Assembly: GCF_001571345.1 (NCBI RefSeq)
Contig: NZ_BCTP01000003.1
Span: forward strand, 105,401-169,400
Length of the DNA: 64,000 nucleotides
DNA from: Komagataeibacter xylinus NBRC 15237
GTDB taxonomy: Bacteria > Pseudomonadota > Alphaproteobacteria > Acetobacterales > Acetobacteraceae
Direction: 5' to 3'
In this document: one piece after another, positions 48,351 to 57,262 of the stretch
How the letters are laid out: the number at the start of each line of letters is the position of its first letter
Numbering within the stretch: the first letter of the stretch is position 1
Translations under genes and position numbers: made by a program
Notes under the pieces: generated by a model
The model's input: only the letters and a program-made list of their open reading frames with translations
Databases searched by the model: none
Told to the model about the DNA's origin: nothing

Positions 48351-49196
48351 TTACGCTCCCCGCCGGAAGGGAGATGCGGGATAGACGCCCAGAATTTCCT
48401 GGCGTTCCGAAAAGAATGAAAGCTCGCGCAGCGCTTCCGCCAGCGGGGGCGCTTCGGGGTGGCCCTCCACATCCATCAGGAACTGCGTGGCCGAGAACGA
48501 GCCCTCCAGCATGTAGCTTTCCAGCCGGGTCAGGTTCACGCCCGTCGTGGCCAGCCCGCCCAGCGCCTTGTACAGCGCGCCGGGCTGGTTGGTGATCCTG
48601 AACAGCAGCGTGGTCATGAAGTCGGGGCCTGGTGGCGGCAGCGTTTCGGGCCTGCGGGATGCGATGTAGAAGCGCGTGGTGTTGTGGGCGGCGTCCTCCA
48701 CGTTGCGGCGCAGGATTTCAAGCCCGTTGAGTTCGGCTGCCAGTTCGGATGCCACGGCCACGTCTTCCCTGCGGCCCCAGTCGCGCACCATCTCGGCCGC
48801 ACCGGCGGTATCGAACTCCACAACCGGCTCCAGCCCCAGCTCGGTTATCACGCCACGCACCTGCGCCATGGCGACCGGGTGGGTGTGCAGCCGCCTTGCA
48901 TCGCCCAGCTTCGTGCCGGGAATGCCCAGCAGGCAATGCTCCACGCGCTGGAAATGTTCGCCCACGATGAACAGCCCCGCCTGCGGCAGCAGGGCGTGAA
49001 TGTCGGGCACGCGGCCCGCAAGGCTGTTCTCGCAGGCCAGCATGGCCAGTTCGGCCTGCCCGTCATGTACGGCGGCAATGGTCTGGGCAAAGGTCTGGCA
49101 CGGCAGCGTGGCCCAGCCGGGCCGGGCGGTGCGGCAGGCCAGGTCGGAATAGGCGCCGGGTCGGCCCTGAAAGGCAATGATGCGTTCTGCACTCAT
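48351..49196 (-). CDS. pheA: Prephenate dehydratase
   Basis: The 281-aa enzyme turns prephenate into phenylpyruvate for phenylalanine. It has the catalytic TRF motif (174-176 in [10 protein letters not shown]), the [13 protein letters not shown]-terminus, and a C-terminal ACT domain (about 193-270) with [22 protein letters not shown]. The usual ESRP allosteric motif is ESYM here, as in several alphaproteobacteria. There is no fused chorismate mutase. Its start overlaps the kdsB stop by four bases. Chorismate for this step comes from AroC, encoded elsewhere in the window. Confidence 0.95.
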   Translation of the reverse strand: MSAERIIAFQGRPGAYSDLACRTARPGWATLPCQTFAQTIAAVHDGQAELAMLACENSLAGRVPDIHALLPQAGLFIVGEHFQRVEHCLLGIPGTKLGDARRLHTHPVAMAQVRGVITELGLEPVVEFDTAGAAEMVRDWGRREDVAVASELAAELNGLEILRRNVEDAAHNTTRFYIASRRPETLPPPGPDFMTTLLFRITNQPGALYKALGGLATTGVNLTRLESYMLEGSFSATQFLMDVEGHPEAPPLAEALRELSFFSERQEILGVYPASPFRRGA

Positions 49197-49936
49197 GTGA
49201 CGGCTCCCGGCATTAGGCGCGCGCGTTCAAGATCGGCGGGGGTGTCAACGCCAAAGGGTGCTGCGGGCACGCGGGTGCAGCCAATGGTCATGCCAGCCTC
49301 GAGCGCGCGGAGCTGTTCAAGCTTTTCGCGCTGTTCCAGCGCGCTTTCGGGCAGGCTGACAAAACGGGCGAGTGCCGCGCGACGATAGGCATACAGCCCC
49401 ACATGGTGCCATAGCGGCCCCTGCCCCCATGGTATGGGCATGCGTGAAAAATACAGCGCGCGCGCCACGGCATCCGGCCTGTCGCTGCCAAAGGCGCAGG
49501 CCACTTTCACCACCGAGGCCGCTTTTGCTTCCGCCTCATCGCGCACGGGGGCCACGAGGGTTGCGATATCGACCGCGCTGTCAGCTAGCGGGCGCAGCAC
49601 GGCGCGCAGGCAGTCAGGGTCGATGCCCGGCAGGTCGCCCTGCAGGTTGATGATCGTGTCATGCCTGCCCGTGGGGTCAAGCGCGCCGAGCGCCTGCCAG
49701 ATGCGGTCCGAGCCGGAAGGCAGGTCCGGGTCGGTCAGGATGGCGGTGCCGCCCGCGTGTTCCACCACATCGGCAATCGCGCGGTCGGCGGTGGCGACGG
49801 CAACCGGGCCGATGCAGGCAGCCTGCGCGCGCTTGAGCACATGCACGATCATGGGGCGGCCCGCGATATCGGCAAGCGGTTTGCCCGGCAGACGGGTCGA
49901 GGCCATCCGGGCCGGAATCAGGACAATAGGGTTCAT
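49193..49936 (-). CDS. kdsB: 3-deoxy-manno-octulosonate cytidylyltransferase
   Basis: The 247-aa enzyme activates Kdo as CMP-Kdo for lipopolysaccharide inner core. The signature [21 protein letters not shown] is at residues 3-23, with DNLQGD-equivalent [12 protein letters not shown] and a C-terminal [12 protein letters not shown] 49936 is chosen over an upstream start because it gives the exact family N-terminus. It opens the minus-strand row and is divergent from the cytochrome c gene across 137 bases. Confident. Confidence 0.95.
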   Translation of the reverse strand: MNPIVLIPARMASTRLPGKPLADIAGRPMIVHVLKRAQAACIGPVAVATADRAIADVVEHAGGTAILTDPDLPSGSDRIWQALGALDPTGRHDTIINLQGDLPGIDPDCLRAVLRPLADSAVDIATLVAPVRDEAEAKAASVVKVACAFGSDRPDAVARALYFSRMPIPWGQGPLWHHVGLYAYRRAALARFVSLPESALEQREKLEQLRALEAGMTIGCTRVPAAPFGVDTPADLERARLMPGAVT

Positions 49937-50073
49937 GGGGTCTGGGTCTGGGCCATCCGTAATCTGTCGCGGCGGCATGGGCCGCCCGCCGCCCGTGCAT
50001 GCTTCACACAGGGCGCGCGGCAGTCTAGGTAAGGAGCGGTTTACATGCAACCGTGGGAAGGACGCCCGACTTC

Positions 50074-50580
50074 ATGGATAGTACACGCCTTAACCAGATC
50101 GGGGTTGCCTGCCTCATTGCCGTGGGAGTGCTCGGCGCAAGCTGGGGCATTGCCCACACGGCCGTGCCCGAACCCCTGCCCGTGAAGGCTGGCGTGGCCA
50201 TACCGCACCCGGCGGCTCCTGCGCCGGGCACTTCCATTGATGATCTGGTTGCCAAAGCCAGCGTGGAAAAGGGCCATGCCCTGGCCGACAGGCAGTGCGC
50301 CATGTGCCACAGCATGGCGCCAAATGGTCCCTCCATCATCGGGCCGGGCCTGTTTGGCGTGTTCGGCACGCATGTGGGCGATATTCCCGGCTATGACTTC
50401 TCGGACGCGCTCAAGGCGCACAAGGACGAGACCTGGACCAACGCCACCCTTTCCGCCTGGCTCAAGGGCCCTGCCGATTACGCACCAGGCACCAAGATGT
50501 CCTTCCCCGGCATCGCCTCGGAAACCGACCGCGCGGATGTGATCGCCTATCTGCGCTCGCTCAGGCCGGAGACACCCTGA
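50074..50580 (+). CDS. Membrane-anchored class I c-type cytochrome
   Basis: The 168-aa protein has an uncleaved-looking N-terminal membrane anchor (IGVACLIAVGVLGASWGI, 9-26), a Pro/Ala-rich linker and a cytochrome c domain. Haem is bound by CAMCH (75-79) with axial Met142 (PGTKMSFPGI). It resembles mitochondrial cytochrome c and the CycM/cytochrome cy type, which shuttle electrons from bc1 to oxidases, although it could serve another dehydrogenase. The stop overlaps the hisN start as TGATG. It is divergent from kdsB. Confidence 0.9.
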   Translation: MDSTRLNQIGVACLIAVGVLGASWGIAHTAVPEPLPVKAGVAIPHPAAPAPGTSIDDLVAKASVEKGHALADRQCAMCHSMAPNGPSIIGPGLFGVFGTHVGDIPGYDFSDALKAHKDETWTNATLSAWLKGPADYAPGTKMSFPGIASETDRADVIAYLRSLRPETP

Positions 50581-51395
50581 TGAGCGCCCTGCCCGCCGGG
50601 TTCCCGCGTGATGCGGTGCTTGAAGCCGCCCTTGCCGCCGCCGATGTGGCCCGCAGCGTGGTGCTGCCCTTCTTCCGCCGTGGGGTCATGGCGGATGACA
50701 AGGCCGATGCCAGCCCCGTCACCATTGCCGACCGCACGGCGGAGCGCGCGATTCGGGCGGTCCTGTCCGAGCGCCTGCCCGGTTTTGGCATCATGGGCGA
50801 GGAATTCGGCCTTGAAGGGGGTGAGAGCCCGTATCGCTGGGTCATCGACCCGATCGATGGTACCCGTGCCTTCCTGACCGGCCGGCCCACCTTCGGCACG
50901 CTCATCGCGCTGCTGCACAACGATGTGCCTGTGCTTGGCATCATCGACCAGCCGGTTACGGGCGAGTGCTGGATTGGCCTGCGGGGCGAGGCGACGCGCT
51001 TCCTGTCCACCCTGCCCGGCACGCCGCGCACGCGGGCCTGCGCCGATGTAAGGCAGGCCGAACTGTCCTGCACGGCGCCTGAAATCCTTGATGCCCCGCA
51101 CCGTCCCGGTTTTCACGCACTGGCGGCGGCAGCCCGGCGCACAAGCTGGGGCGGCGACTGCTACGCCTACGGCCTGCTCGCACTCGGGCAGATCGACATC
51201 ATTGCCGAATGCACCATGAAGATATGGGACTGGGCCGCCCTCGTGCCGGTTGTGCAAGGTGCTGGCGGCTCCATGACCGACTGGGCGGGCCAGCCCCTGC
51301 GCGCCGATGGCGATGGCACGGTGCTTGCACTGGGTGATGCTGGCCTCCTGCCGCATGTGAGCGGCCTGCTCGTGCCGGGGGCGCATGCGGGCTGA
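50580..51395 (+). CDS. hisN: Inositol monophosphatase family protein, probable histidinol-phosphatase
   Basis: The 271-aa magnesium-dependent phosphatase has the metal motifs GEEFG (73-77), DPIDGT (90-95, in WVIDPIDGTRAFLTGRPTFG) and WDWAAL near residue 220. The ID-G-T-R-A-F-L-T-G-R-P form is typical of HisN-type histidinol-phosphatases, which cleave histidinol phosphate in histidine synthesis; inositol or CysQ-like activity cannot be excluded. It is coupled to the cytochrome c gene by ATGA overlap, without an obvious functional link. serA follows after 93 bases. Confidence 0.85.
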   Translation: MSALPAGFPRDAVLEAALAAADVARSVVLPFFRRGVMADDKADASPVTIADRTAERAIRAVLSERLPGFGIMGEEFGLEGGESPYRWVIDPIDGTRAFLTGRPTFGTLIALLHNDVPVLGIIDQPVTGECWIGLRGEATRFLSTLPGTPRTRACADVRQAELSCTAPEILDAPHRPGFHALAAAARRTSWGGDCYAYGLLALGQIDIIAECTMKIWDWAALVPVVQGAGGSMTDWAGQPLRADGDGTVLALGDAGLLPHVSGLLVPGAHAG

Positions 51396-51488
51396 GGGCA
51401 CGAATTCATCTTTCCCCCTAGCGATGGCGCGGCCAATCGGATAGGGACGACCTACCTTCTTGACCGTATCAGAGCGGGAGCACGCGAC

Positions 51489-52754
51489 ATGACCAGCCCA
51501 TCCACCGGCCACCTTTCCCTTCCCAAGGACAAGATCCGCATCCTGCTGCTTGAGGGCATTCATGACAGTGCCGTCAACCTGCTGAAGGAAAACGGATACG
51601 AGAACGTCACTCGCCTCAAGACGGCGCTGGAAGGCGAGGCCCTGCAGAAGGCGCTGGAAGGCGTGCATATCGTGGGCATCCGCTCGCGCACGCAGCTCAC
51701 GCGCGAGGTGATCGAGAAGGCCGACCGCCTGATCGCCATCGGCTGCTTCTGCATCGGCACCAACCAGGTCGATCTCGACGCCGCGCGTGAGGCTGGCATT
51801 CCCGTATTCAACGCGCCTTACAGCAACACCCGCTCGGTGGCCGAACTGGTCATGGGCGAGATCGTGATGCTGATGCGCCGCATCTTCCCCAAGTCGCAGG
51901 AATGCAATGCGGGCATCTGGAAAAAGTCCGCCACCAATAGCTGGGAAGTGCGCGGCAAGACGCTGGGCATCGTGGGCTATGGCTCGATTGGCTCGCAGCT
52001 TTCCGTGCTGGCTGAAGCATTTGGCATGCGCGTGTTCTATTATGACGTGATCGACAAGCTGGTGCATGGCAACGCAACGCCGGTCGATACGCTCGAAACC
52101 CTGCTGGCCCAGAGCGACGTGGTCAGCCTGCATGTGCCCCAGACCCCCGAGACCGCTGGCATGATGGGCGAGGCGCAGATCCGCGCGATGAAGAAGGGCT
52201 CCTTCCTCATCAACAACGCGCGCGGCAACGTGGTGGACCTCGATGCACTGGCGGCAGCCCTGAAGGATGGCCACCTGCTTGGTGCGGCCATCGACGTGTT
52301 CCCCAAGGAGCCCAAGCAGGCGGGCGAGCCGCTTGAAACCCCGCTGCGCGGGCTGGATAACGTGATCCTGACGCCGCATATCGGTGGTTCCACGGCGGAA
52401 GCGCAGGAGCGCATTGGCGTGGAAGTGGCCCGTAAGCTGGTGGAATACTCCGATATCGGCTCCACGCTGGGTGCTGTGAACTTCCCTACCGTGCAGTTGC
52501 CCGAAAACCCGCACGGCACGCGCTTCATGCATGTGCACCGCAACGTGCCGGGCATCATGCTGCAGATCAACGAGATTTTCTCCCGTGAGTCCTGCAACGT
52601 TACCGCGCAGTACCTGCAGACGGCGGGCGAACTGGGCTACGTGGTGGTCGAGGCCGATACCGGGCGCGATGTGGAAAAGGACAACCGCATCCTTGACCGC
52701 CTGCGCGAACTCAAGGGCACGCTGCGCGCCCGCCTGCTGTACAAGCAGCAGTAA
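51489..52754 (+). CDS. serA: D-3-phosphoglycerate dehydrogenase
   Basis: The 421-aa enzyme performs the first step of serine synthesis. It matches the E. coli-type SerA: IGCFCIGTNQVDLDAA, the NAD site GIVGYGSIGSQLS, catalytic His297 (LTPHIGGSTAEAQ) and a C-terminal ACT domain (about 345-421) that gives serine feedback control. It lacks the intervening domain of longer forms. Start ATG follows GGGAG. The serine feeds GlyA and cysteine synthesis with sulfide from the sulfate operon. Downstream are repeat copy D and a strong terminator. Confidence 0.97.
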   Translation: MTSPSTGHLSLPKDKIRILLLEGIHDSAVNLLKENGYENVTRLKTALEGEALQKALEGVHIVGIRSRTQLTREVIEKADRLIAIGCFCIGTNQVDLDAAREAGIPVFNAPYSNTRSVAELVMGEIVMLMRRIFPKSQECNAGIWKKSATNSWEVRGKTLGIVGYGSIGSQLSVLAEAFGMRVFYYDVIDKLVHGNATPVDTLETLLAQSDVVSLHVPQTPETAGMMGEAQIRAMKKGSFLINNARGNVVDLDALAAALKDGHLLGAAIDVFPKEPKQAGEPLETPLRGLDNVILTPHIGGSTAEAQERIGVEVARKLVEYSDIGSTLGAVNFPTVQLPENPHGTRFMHVHRNVPGIMLQINEIFSRESCNVTAQYLQTAGELGYVVVEADTGRDVEKDNRILDRLRELKGTLRARLLYKQQ

Positions 52755-52822
52755 GAGAGCGTTTGAAATAAACAAAAAATAAAAGTTTCCGGGTGCCGCC
52801 TTTGTGAAAAAAGCGCCGCCAG
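52755..52822. repeat. Partial copy D of the palindromic repeat after serA
   Basis: Directly at the serA stop (TAA), GAGAGCGTTTGAAA matches the left end of the full copy at 26715, followed by AAAAAATAAAAGTTT, GGGTGCCGCCTTTGTGAAAAAAGCG, the left half of the internal hairpin. The right half and right terminal repeat are absent, so this is a truncated or decayed copy. Confidence 0.6.
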
Positions 52823-52848
52823 AAACGCCCTGATAATTGCAGGTTGAA

Positions 52849-52880
52849 GGGAGCATGCCAGACGGCAGGCTCCCTTTTTT
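52849..52880 (+). terminator. Intrinsic terminator after serA
   Basis: GGGAGC and GCC pair with GGC and GCTCCC around a short loop, followed by T6. It lies about 95 bases after serA, beyond repeat copy D, and just before the stop of the convergent small gene. Confidence 0.85.
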
Positions 52881-52898
52881 CATAAGGGCGGCATGAGA

Positions 52899-53207
52899 TC
52901 AGGGAAGCTGGACGAGGCGGCTCTTGGTTTCCTCATCGCCGGGCCTGATTTCAACGCTGCCTTTTGCGCAGAGCGGGTAAGCCTTCACCACCGGCTCGAT
53001 CAGGCGGAAGATGGCCTCGGCATCGGGTCCGTAAAGAAAGATCTGTGCGGCTTCAGGGCCGAATTCATGGCCGTCGAGTACGCCTGCGTCGCCAAGCACG
53101 TCCTCTATTTCGTCTTCAAGGGTGCTGAGGTCATATTCTTCATAGACCTCCGGCGGCAGGTCATTATTGCTCAGCGTAATAATGACGGCCTGCGTGTTGG
53201 AAGACAT
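52899..53207 (-). CDS. Hypothetical acidic protein, 102 aa
   Basis: I do not recognise this small soluble protein. It starts MSSNTQAVIITLSNNDLPPE, has an acidic segment (VYEEYDLSTLEDEIEDVL) and ends with FGPEAAQIFLYGPDAEAIFRLIEPVVKAYPLCAKGSVEIRPG, which suggests an alpha/beta fold with ferredoxin-like strand-helix-strand order. The start at 53207 was chosen over 53270. It stands between convergent serA and the small interrupted membrane-protein gene on the same strand. Codon use is typical of the genome, so it is likely real. Confidence 0.7.
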   Translation of the reverse strand: MSSNTQAVIITLSNNDLPPEVYEEYDLSTLEDEIEDVLGDAGVLDGHEFGPEAAQIFLYGPDAEAIFRLIEPVVKAYPLCAKGSVEIRPGDEETKSRLVQLP

Positions 53208-53295
53208 CGTATTATCCTGCCCCGTGTTCAAATGAATATATACAGCATTGAACAATATGGTGGCAGGCAAGGACAGGCCTCTTCCCCCGGCAACC

Positions 53296-53625
53296 TTATG
53301 GCACGGTCAGGAACGTGGCCGGTTCGCTCCGGCGCAGGCGCGCCTGGCGGCTGGTATCGGTCTCGAGCAGGCAGGCCATGAGCAGCGCGATCACCTACCC
53401 TATTCCGGTCATGCCCAGGGTGCAGTTCACCACCGCCACCACCGCCGCGTTATGCACCCTGCGGCGGCATGCGATGAAGGTGGGCAGCAGGAACAGCACC
53501 GTGCCGCAGGCCAGCACCAGCACGGCGCCGACAAGCAGGGTCGAGCCGATCTCCAGCCCGGTGCCCTGTATGGACTGCCAGCCACGGTAGACCTCATAGG
53601 TGGAGGGAACATGGATATTCATCAC
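53296..53625 (-). pseudogene. Superinfection-immunity-like small membrane protein interrupted by an amber codon
   Basis: A 76-aa frame (starting GTG-ATG, MNIHVPST) ends at TAG (53395-53397) in the middle of its second membrane segment. Up to that point it resembles the Imm_superinfect (PF14373-type) pattern: LFLLPTFIACRRRVHNAAVVAVVNCTLGMTGIG. The family has Trp at the next position; TGG to TAG is a one-base change. Read through, the frame continues VIALLMACLLETDTSRQARLRR... for 32 codons to TAA. Either it is a recent pseudogene, an amber readthrough, a sequencing error, or a shorter protein. The second half keeps coding-like composition, favouring a recent event. Family match is by eye. Confidence 0.6.
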
Positions 53626-53770
53626 GCTTCATGCTAACCCTAAAGGCAGGCGTGCCGCCATATTGCATGGCACGTTGGAAACTGGCATGCAGCCCTTGTA
53701 TGCTGAATGGCTTTGTATTTGTCAGGGTTTGCTACAGTGCACGGTTATGTGGACCCGCAGGGGGTAACCT

Positions 53771-54277
53771 GTGATCTGGGGTGATTTCCAAGCGGTCATC
53801 CAGCTATCGGCTGGGCTGAACGTGGCCATTCTCAGCTTTGTCGATATCAGCCTGCCCGCCATAAAGGAACGCAGGCGCGTCTTCGCCAAGGCCCGGCAGG
53901 AGCTCGAACTGCACCGCAGCGGCACCGACCACCAGCATCCCGATGATGCGGAGGACTATGCCGCCGCCGTGCAGGAAATGGACCGCAAGCTGTTCATGTT
54001 ATGGCAGGAATCCTCCACCTTCATTCGCGAGGAGGAATCCCTCATCCGCTCCACCGGCGTGCTCGGCGTGTTCGGCGCCGTGCTGAGCCTCGGCCTGTTA
54101 TGGTATTCGGCGGTGCATTATAGCGGGGTGATCTCGCTTATGGGGCAGGTGCTGATCATCCTGTCCTTCTGTTCGCTGCTTGGCGCGTTCCTGATCAACT
54201 TCATGACTGCCTCTCAGGCGGGTGTGTTTACCAAGAAATGCAATTCCATCCGTGAGGAGATGCACAAGCGCCTGTAA
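53771..54277 (+). CDS. Hypothetical membrane protein, 168 aa
   Basis: The protein (GTG start) has an amphipathic or hydrophobic N-terminus, a charged helical stretch (ERRRVFAKARQELELHRSGTDHQHPDDAEDYAAAVQEMDRKLFMLWQE, residues about 32-80) likely to form coiled coil, then two membrane segments (about 97-115 and 122-145) and a basic C-terminus. I do not recognise the family. It follows the interrupted gene in the opposite direction and converges on the MATE gene with 19 bases between stops. Function unknown. Confidence 0.65.
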   Translation: MIWGDFQAVIQLSAGLNVAILSFVDISLPAIKERRRVFAKARQELELHRSGTDHQHPDDAEDYAAAVQEMDRKLFMLWQESSTFIREEESLIRSTGVLGVFGAVLSLGLLWYSAVHYSGVISLMGQVLIILSFCSLLGAFLINFMTASQAGVFTKKCNSIREEMHKRL

Positions 54278-54296
54278 GAGCATGATGGCGCTTTTC

Positions 54297-55658
54297 CTAC
54301 CCTGTCTGCGCCCCTCGCTTCATGCGCCACGCGATGCGGCTGCCGTGGAGCACGAAGACCGCTACCAGTCCGATGCCAATGCCGTACCACAGGCCCTGCA
54401 CGCCCATGCCCTGGTCAAAGGCAAGGAATATGCCAGCGGGAAAGCCAAGCCCCCAGTAGCCGATAACGGCCAGCACCATGGGGATGGTGGTATCACCCTG
54501 CCCGCGCAGGATGCCCGTGGCGATGGCCTGCAGGGCGTCAGGCACCTGAAAGGCCGCGCCGATCAGCAGGAGCGTGAGTGCCAGATGCACCGCCTGCGCA
54601 TTTTCCGGCAGGGCCGCATCCAGATAGAAGCCGATGATGGTCTGCCGCCCCAGCGCCAGGATGAGCGTGGTCACGCAGGCCACCCCCATGCCCAGTACCA
54701 TGCCCGCACCGGCGGCACGGCGGACCATGGTGGGGTCGTTGCGGCCTGTCCAGTAGCCCACGCGTATGTTGCTGGCCTGAGCCATGGCCAGGTACAGCAC
54801 GAAGCACTGCATGCCGATGCCAAGCATGATCTGGAATGCCGCAAGCCCCGCATTGCCCAGTCGGGCGGCCTCGAAGCTGTTGGCCTGGAACAGCGTGACC
54901 TCCGCCATCGCGGCGGCCAGCATGGGCAGGCCGGTGCGCAGCAGGGCGCCCGTATGCTTCCAGTCATGCATGCGCGGGCGCAGCGCCGTGCGCAGTTCGG
55001 GCCTGCGCGCCATGAAGGCCAGCATGATGAGGGGCATGCACCACAGGGTGATGACGGTCGCTATTGCCGAGCCATGCAGCCCCAGCGCGGGCAGGCCAAG
55101 CCAGCCATGAATGAGCGCTGCGTTCAGCACGCCGTTCACTACCGTAATGCACGGCATCACCCGCATGAGAATGCCCTGCGCGCCCATGACCGGCAGCGCC
55201 GTGGTCAGCACGCCCTGCCCGAGCAGCGCAGGCGGCACCGCCCACATCAGGATATGCACGAAACCGGTTACCGGCGCGCGGATGGCCTCGGGCTCGTGCA
55301 GCCATGCCAGAAGCCGGTCGATATGGTACAGGCAGAACAATTCCGGCCCGCACAGCGCGATGGCCACCACGAGCATGGAGGTGATGGTGGTGCCAAGGCT
55401 TGCATGGTCCTGCCGCCCGCGCGCCTGCGAGAGCAGGATGCCGCCCGCCTCGATCATGGCGGCAAGGATGGCATTGAGCGTGAAGAACGTGCCCGTGGCC
55501 AGCCCGCCAATGGCCAGGGCTGCCGCCCCAAGGCTGCCGAGCAGCACGTCATCGGTCAGCCCCATCAGCATCTGGGCGAACTGTGACAGGCCCATTGGTC
55601 CGGCAATGGCAAGGATGGAACGGAATTCCGCCCCGAAGGATGTGGTTGGACGCGTCAT
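54297..55658 (-). CDS. MATE family efflux transporter (NorM-like)
   Basis: The 453-aa protein has about twelve membrane segments in two homologous halves typical of MATE multidrug/sodium antiporters. Recognisable parts are IAGPMGLSQFAQMLMGLTDDVLLGSLGAAALAIGGLATGTFF at the N-terminus and AFQVPDALQAIATGILRGQGDTTIPMVLAVIGYWGLGFPAG in the second half, matching NorM. It exports cationic drugs or metabolites. It is divergent from hsdS over 180 bases and converges with the small membrane protein. Family is certain; substrate is not. Confidence 0.92.
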   Translation of the reverse strand: MTRPTTSFGAEFRSILAIAGPMGLSQFAQMLMGLTDDVLLGSLGAAALAIGGLATGTFFTLNAILAAMIEAGGILLSQARGRQDHASLGTTITSMLVVAIALCGPELFCLYHIDRLLAWLHEPEAIRAPVTGFVHILMWAVPPALLGQGVLTTALPVMGAQGILMRVMPCITVVNGVLNAALIHGWLGLPALGLHGSAIATVITLWCMPLIMLAFMARRPELRTALRPRMHDWKHTGALLRTGLPMLAAAMAEVTLFQANSFEAARLGNAGLAAFQIMLGIGMQCFVLYLAMAQASNIRVGYWTGRNDPTMVRRAAGAGMVLGMGVACVTTLILALGRQTIIGFYLDAALPENAQAVHLALTLLLIGAAFQVPDALQAIATGILRGQGDTTIPMVLAVIGYWGLGFPAGIFLAFDQGMGVQGLWYGIGIGLVAVFVLHGSRIAWRMKRGAQTG

Positions 55659-55838
55659 GAACCCCCTGCTTCACCCATGGCCCCGCCAGAGCATGATCGT
55701 GTGCGGCACGCGGTATGGTGCTTGGGGTGGGGTTTATACGAGCCGATAGCGCACGGCCAGCAGCCATGAGGCGCAAATGCCTGTCGTAATGTATTTTTTA
55801 TATGGCGGCCCCGCCACGGCCAACAGTAAGGAGGGGGC

Positions 55839-57008
55839 ATGAAGTGCGATGACAGCCTGCCTCAGTCATGGCCCGTGGTGCCGCTAGGCGCGCTGGTTGA
55901 ATGCCTTGATGCACGCCGCGTGCCCCTTAACCGCGCGCAGCGCGCACAACGTCCGGGGCGGGTGCCCTATCATGGGGCCAGTGGCGTGACCGGGCATGTC
56001 GATCAGGCGCTGTTTGATGGCGCGCTCGTGCTGCTGGGCGAGGACGGCGCGCCGTTTGCCGACCCCACGCGTGATGTCGCGTTCTTTCATGAAGGGCCGC
56101 TATGGGCGGGCAACCATGTGCATGTGCTGCGCCCGCGCGCGGGCGTGGATGGCCGCTTCGTGGCGCATGCCCTCAATACCCTGTCCTACGGCCCGCATGT
56201 GGAAGGCGCCACCCGTGCCAAGCTGACGCGCGCGCGCATGAACAGCCTGCCTGTTCCCTGCCCTTCCCTTGCCTGCCAGCGCCTTGTGGCCAACCGGCTG
56301 GAAGAGTGCGTGCGTCGCATTGACGGGCAATTGCGTGTGCTCGACGGGCTTGATGAACTGGCGCGCGAGCAGGTCCGGGCCATCATCACGCAGGCCACGG
56401 CAGCATATGGCACGCGGCGGCTGGTAGGGCATGTGTTTGACATTATTGGCGGTGGCACGCCCGCCACGACCCAGCCTGCCTACTGGGGCGATGATGTAAC
56501 GTGGCTGACGCCAGCGGACCTGCCCTCCGGTGCGCCTGACCGGGTCACGCGCGGGCAGCGCGGCCTCTCGGCGGCGGGACTGGCGGCATGCCGGGCCATC
56601 ATGGTGCCTTCGGGGGCGCTTGTGGTGTCAACCCGCGCCCCTGTGGGCCGGGTGGGGCTGGGGTGTGGTCCGCTTGCCGTCAGCCAGGGGTGCAAGGCTC
56701 TGGTGCCGCGCGGGCATGCGGTGGACCAGCGCTACGCGGCGCTGGCGTTATGGGCGGCCGGGCCGGAACTGCGCCGCCGCGCGGGGGGCAGCGTCTTCCC
56801 CGAGGTGGATACGCTCACGCTGGCCTCGCTGGAACTGGTCCTGCCGCCGCTGGCAAGCCAGCGCAGGGTGGCGCAGGCGGTGTGGGCACAACTGGAGCAG
56901 GTTACGGCACAGGCTGATGAACGGGTGCGACTGAGGGGCCTGCTGCATGAATACCGCATCGCCGTTCGGCAGGCGGCGATGGGGGCAGGCTCCCGCTCCC
57001 CTGCATGA
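55839..57008 (+). CDS. hsdS: Type I restriction-modification specificity subunit (HsdS)
   Basis: The 389-aa protein carries two target recognition domains. TRD1 (WPVVPLGALVECLDARRVPLN to about residue 150) and TRD2 (VGHVFDIIGGGTPATTQPAYWGDDVTWLTPADL, from about 195) are each followed by a helical spacer (VANRLEECVRRIDGQLRVLDG and VAQAVWAQLEQVTAQADERV) as in standard HsdS. The GGGTPxT motif at the second TRD is diagnostic. A perfect ribosome site TAAGGAGG lies eight bases before the ATG. Unusually, the next gene is a PerM-type permease and only then HsdM; no HsdR lies within the window. A 254-base gap follows the stop. Confidence 0.9.
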   Translation: MKCDDSLPQSWPVVPLGALVECLDARRVPLNRAQRAQRPGRVPYHGASGVTGHVDQALFDGALVLLGEDGAPFADPTRDVAFFHEGPLWAGNHVHVLRPRAGVDGRFVAHALNTLSYGPHVEGATRAKLTRARMNSLPVPCPSLACQRLVANRLEECVRRIDGQLRVLDGLDELAREQVRAIITQATAAYGTRRLVGHVFDIIGGGTPATTQPAYWGDDVTWLTPADLPSGAPDRVTRGQRGLSAAGLAACRAIMVPSGALVVSTRAPVGRVGLGCGPLAVSQGCKALVPRGHAVDQRYAALALWAAGPELRRRAGGSVFPEVDTLTLASLELVLPPLASQRRVAQAVWAQLEQVTAQADERVRLRGLLHEYRIAVRQAAMGAGSRSPA

Positions 57009-57262
57009 AGGCACCCAAGAACCGCCCCTTGCCCCACGGGTAGCCCGGGCATGCTGCGTCCGGGCTGGAAAGGGAAACGGGCGGGTCATGGACCAGCCTG
57101 CGCCTGCGTGGGCAAGATGGATGGTGTCTTTTTGTAAACCACACCTTTACCCTGTGCTGCCATGACCAAAAGGGTGCAGGCCCTCTGCCACGACGCGTGG
57201 CTTGTCTGTCATTGCGTTTTATTGCAGCTTTTCATGAACCCCAGCAGGATAGAGCACACCAT

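Noticed and set aside
50547..52883. 778-codon minus-strand open frame over hisN and serA
   Set aside because: Antisense shadow of two well-defined enzymes, low-complexity His/Gly-rich translation.
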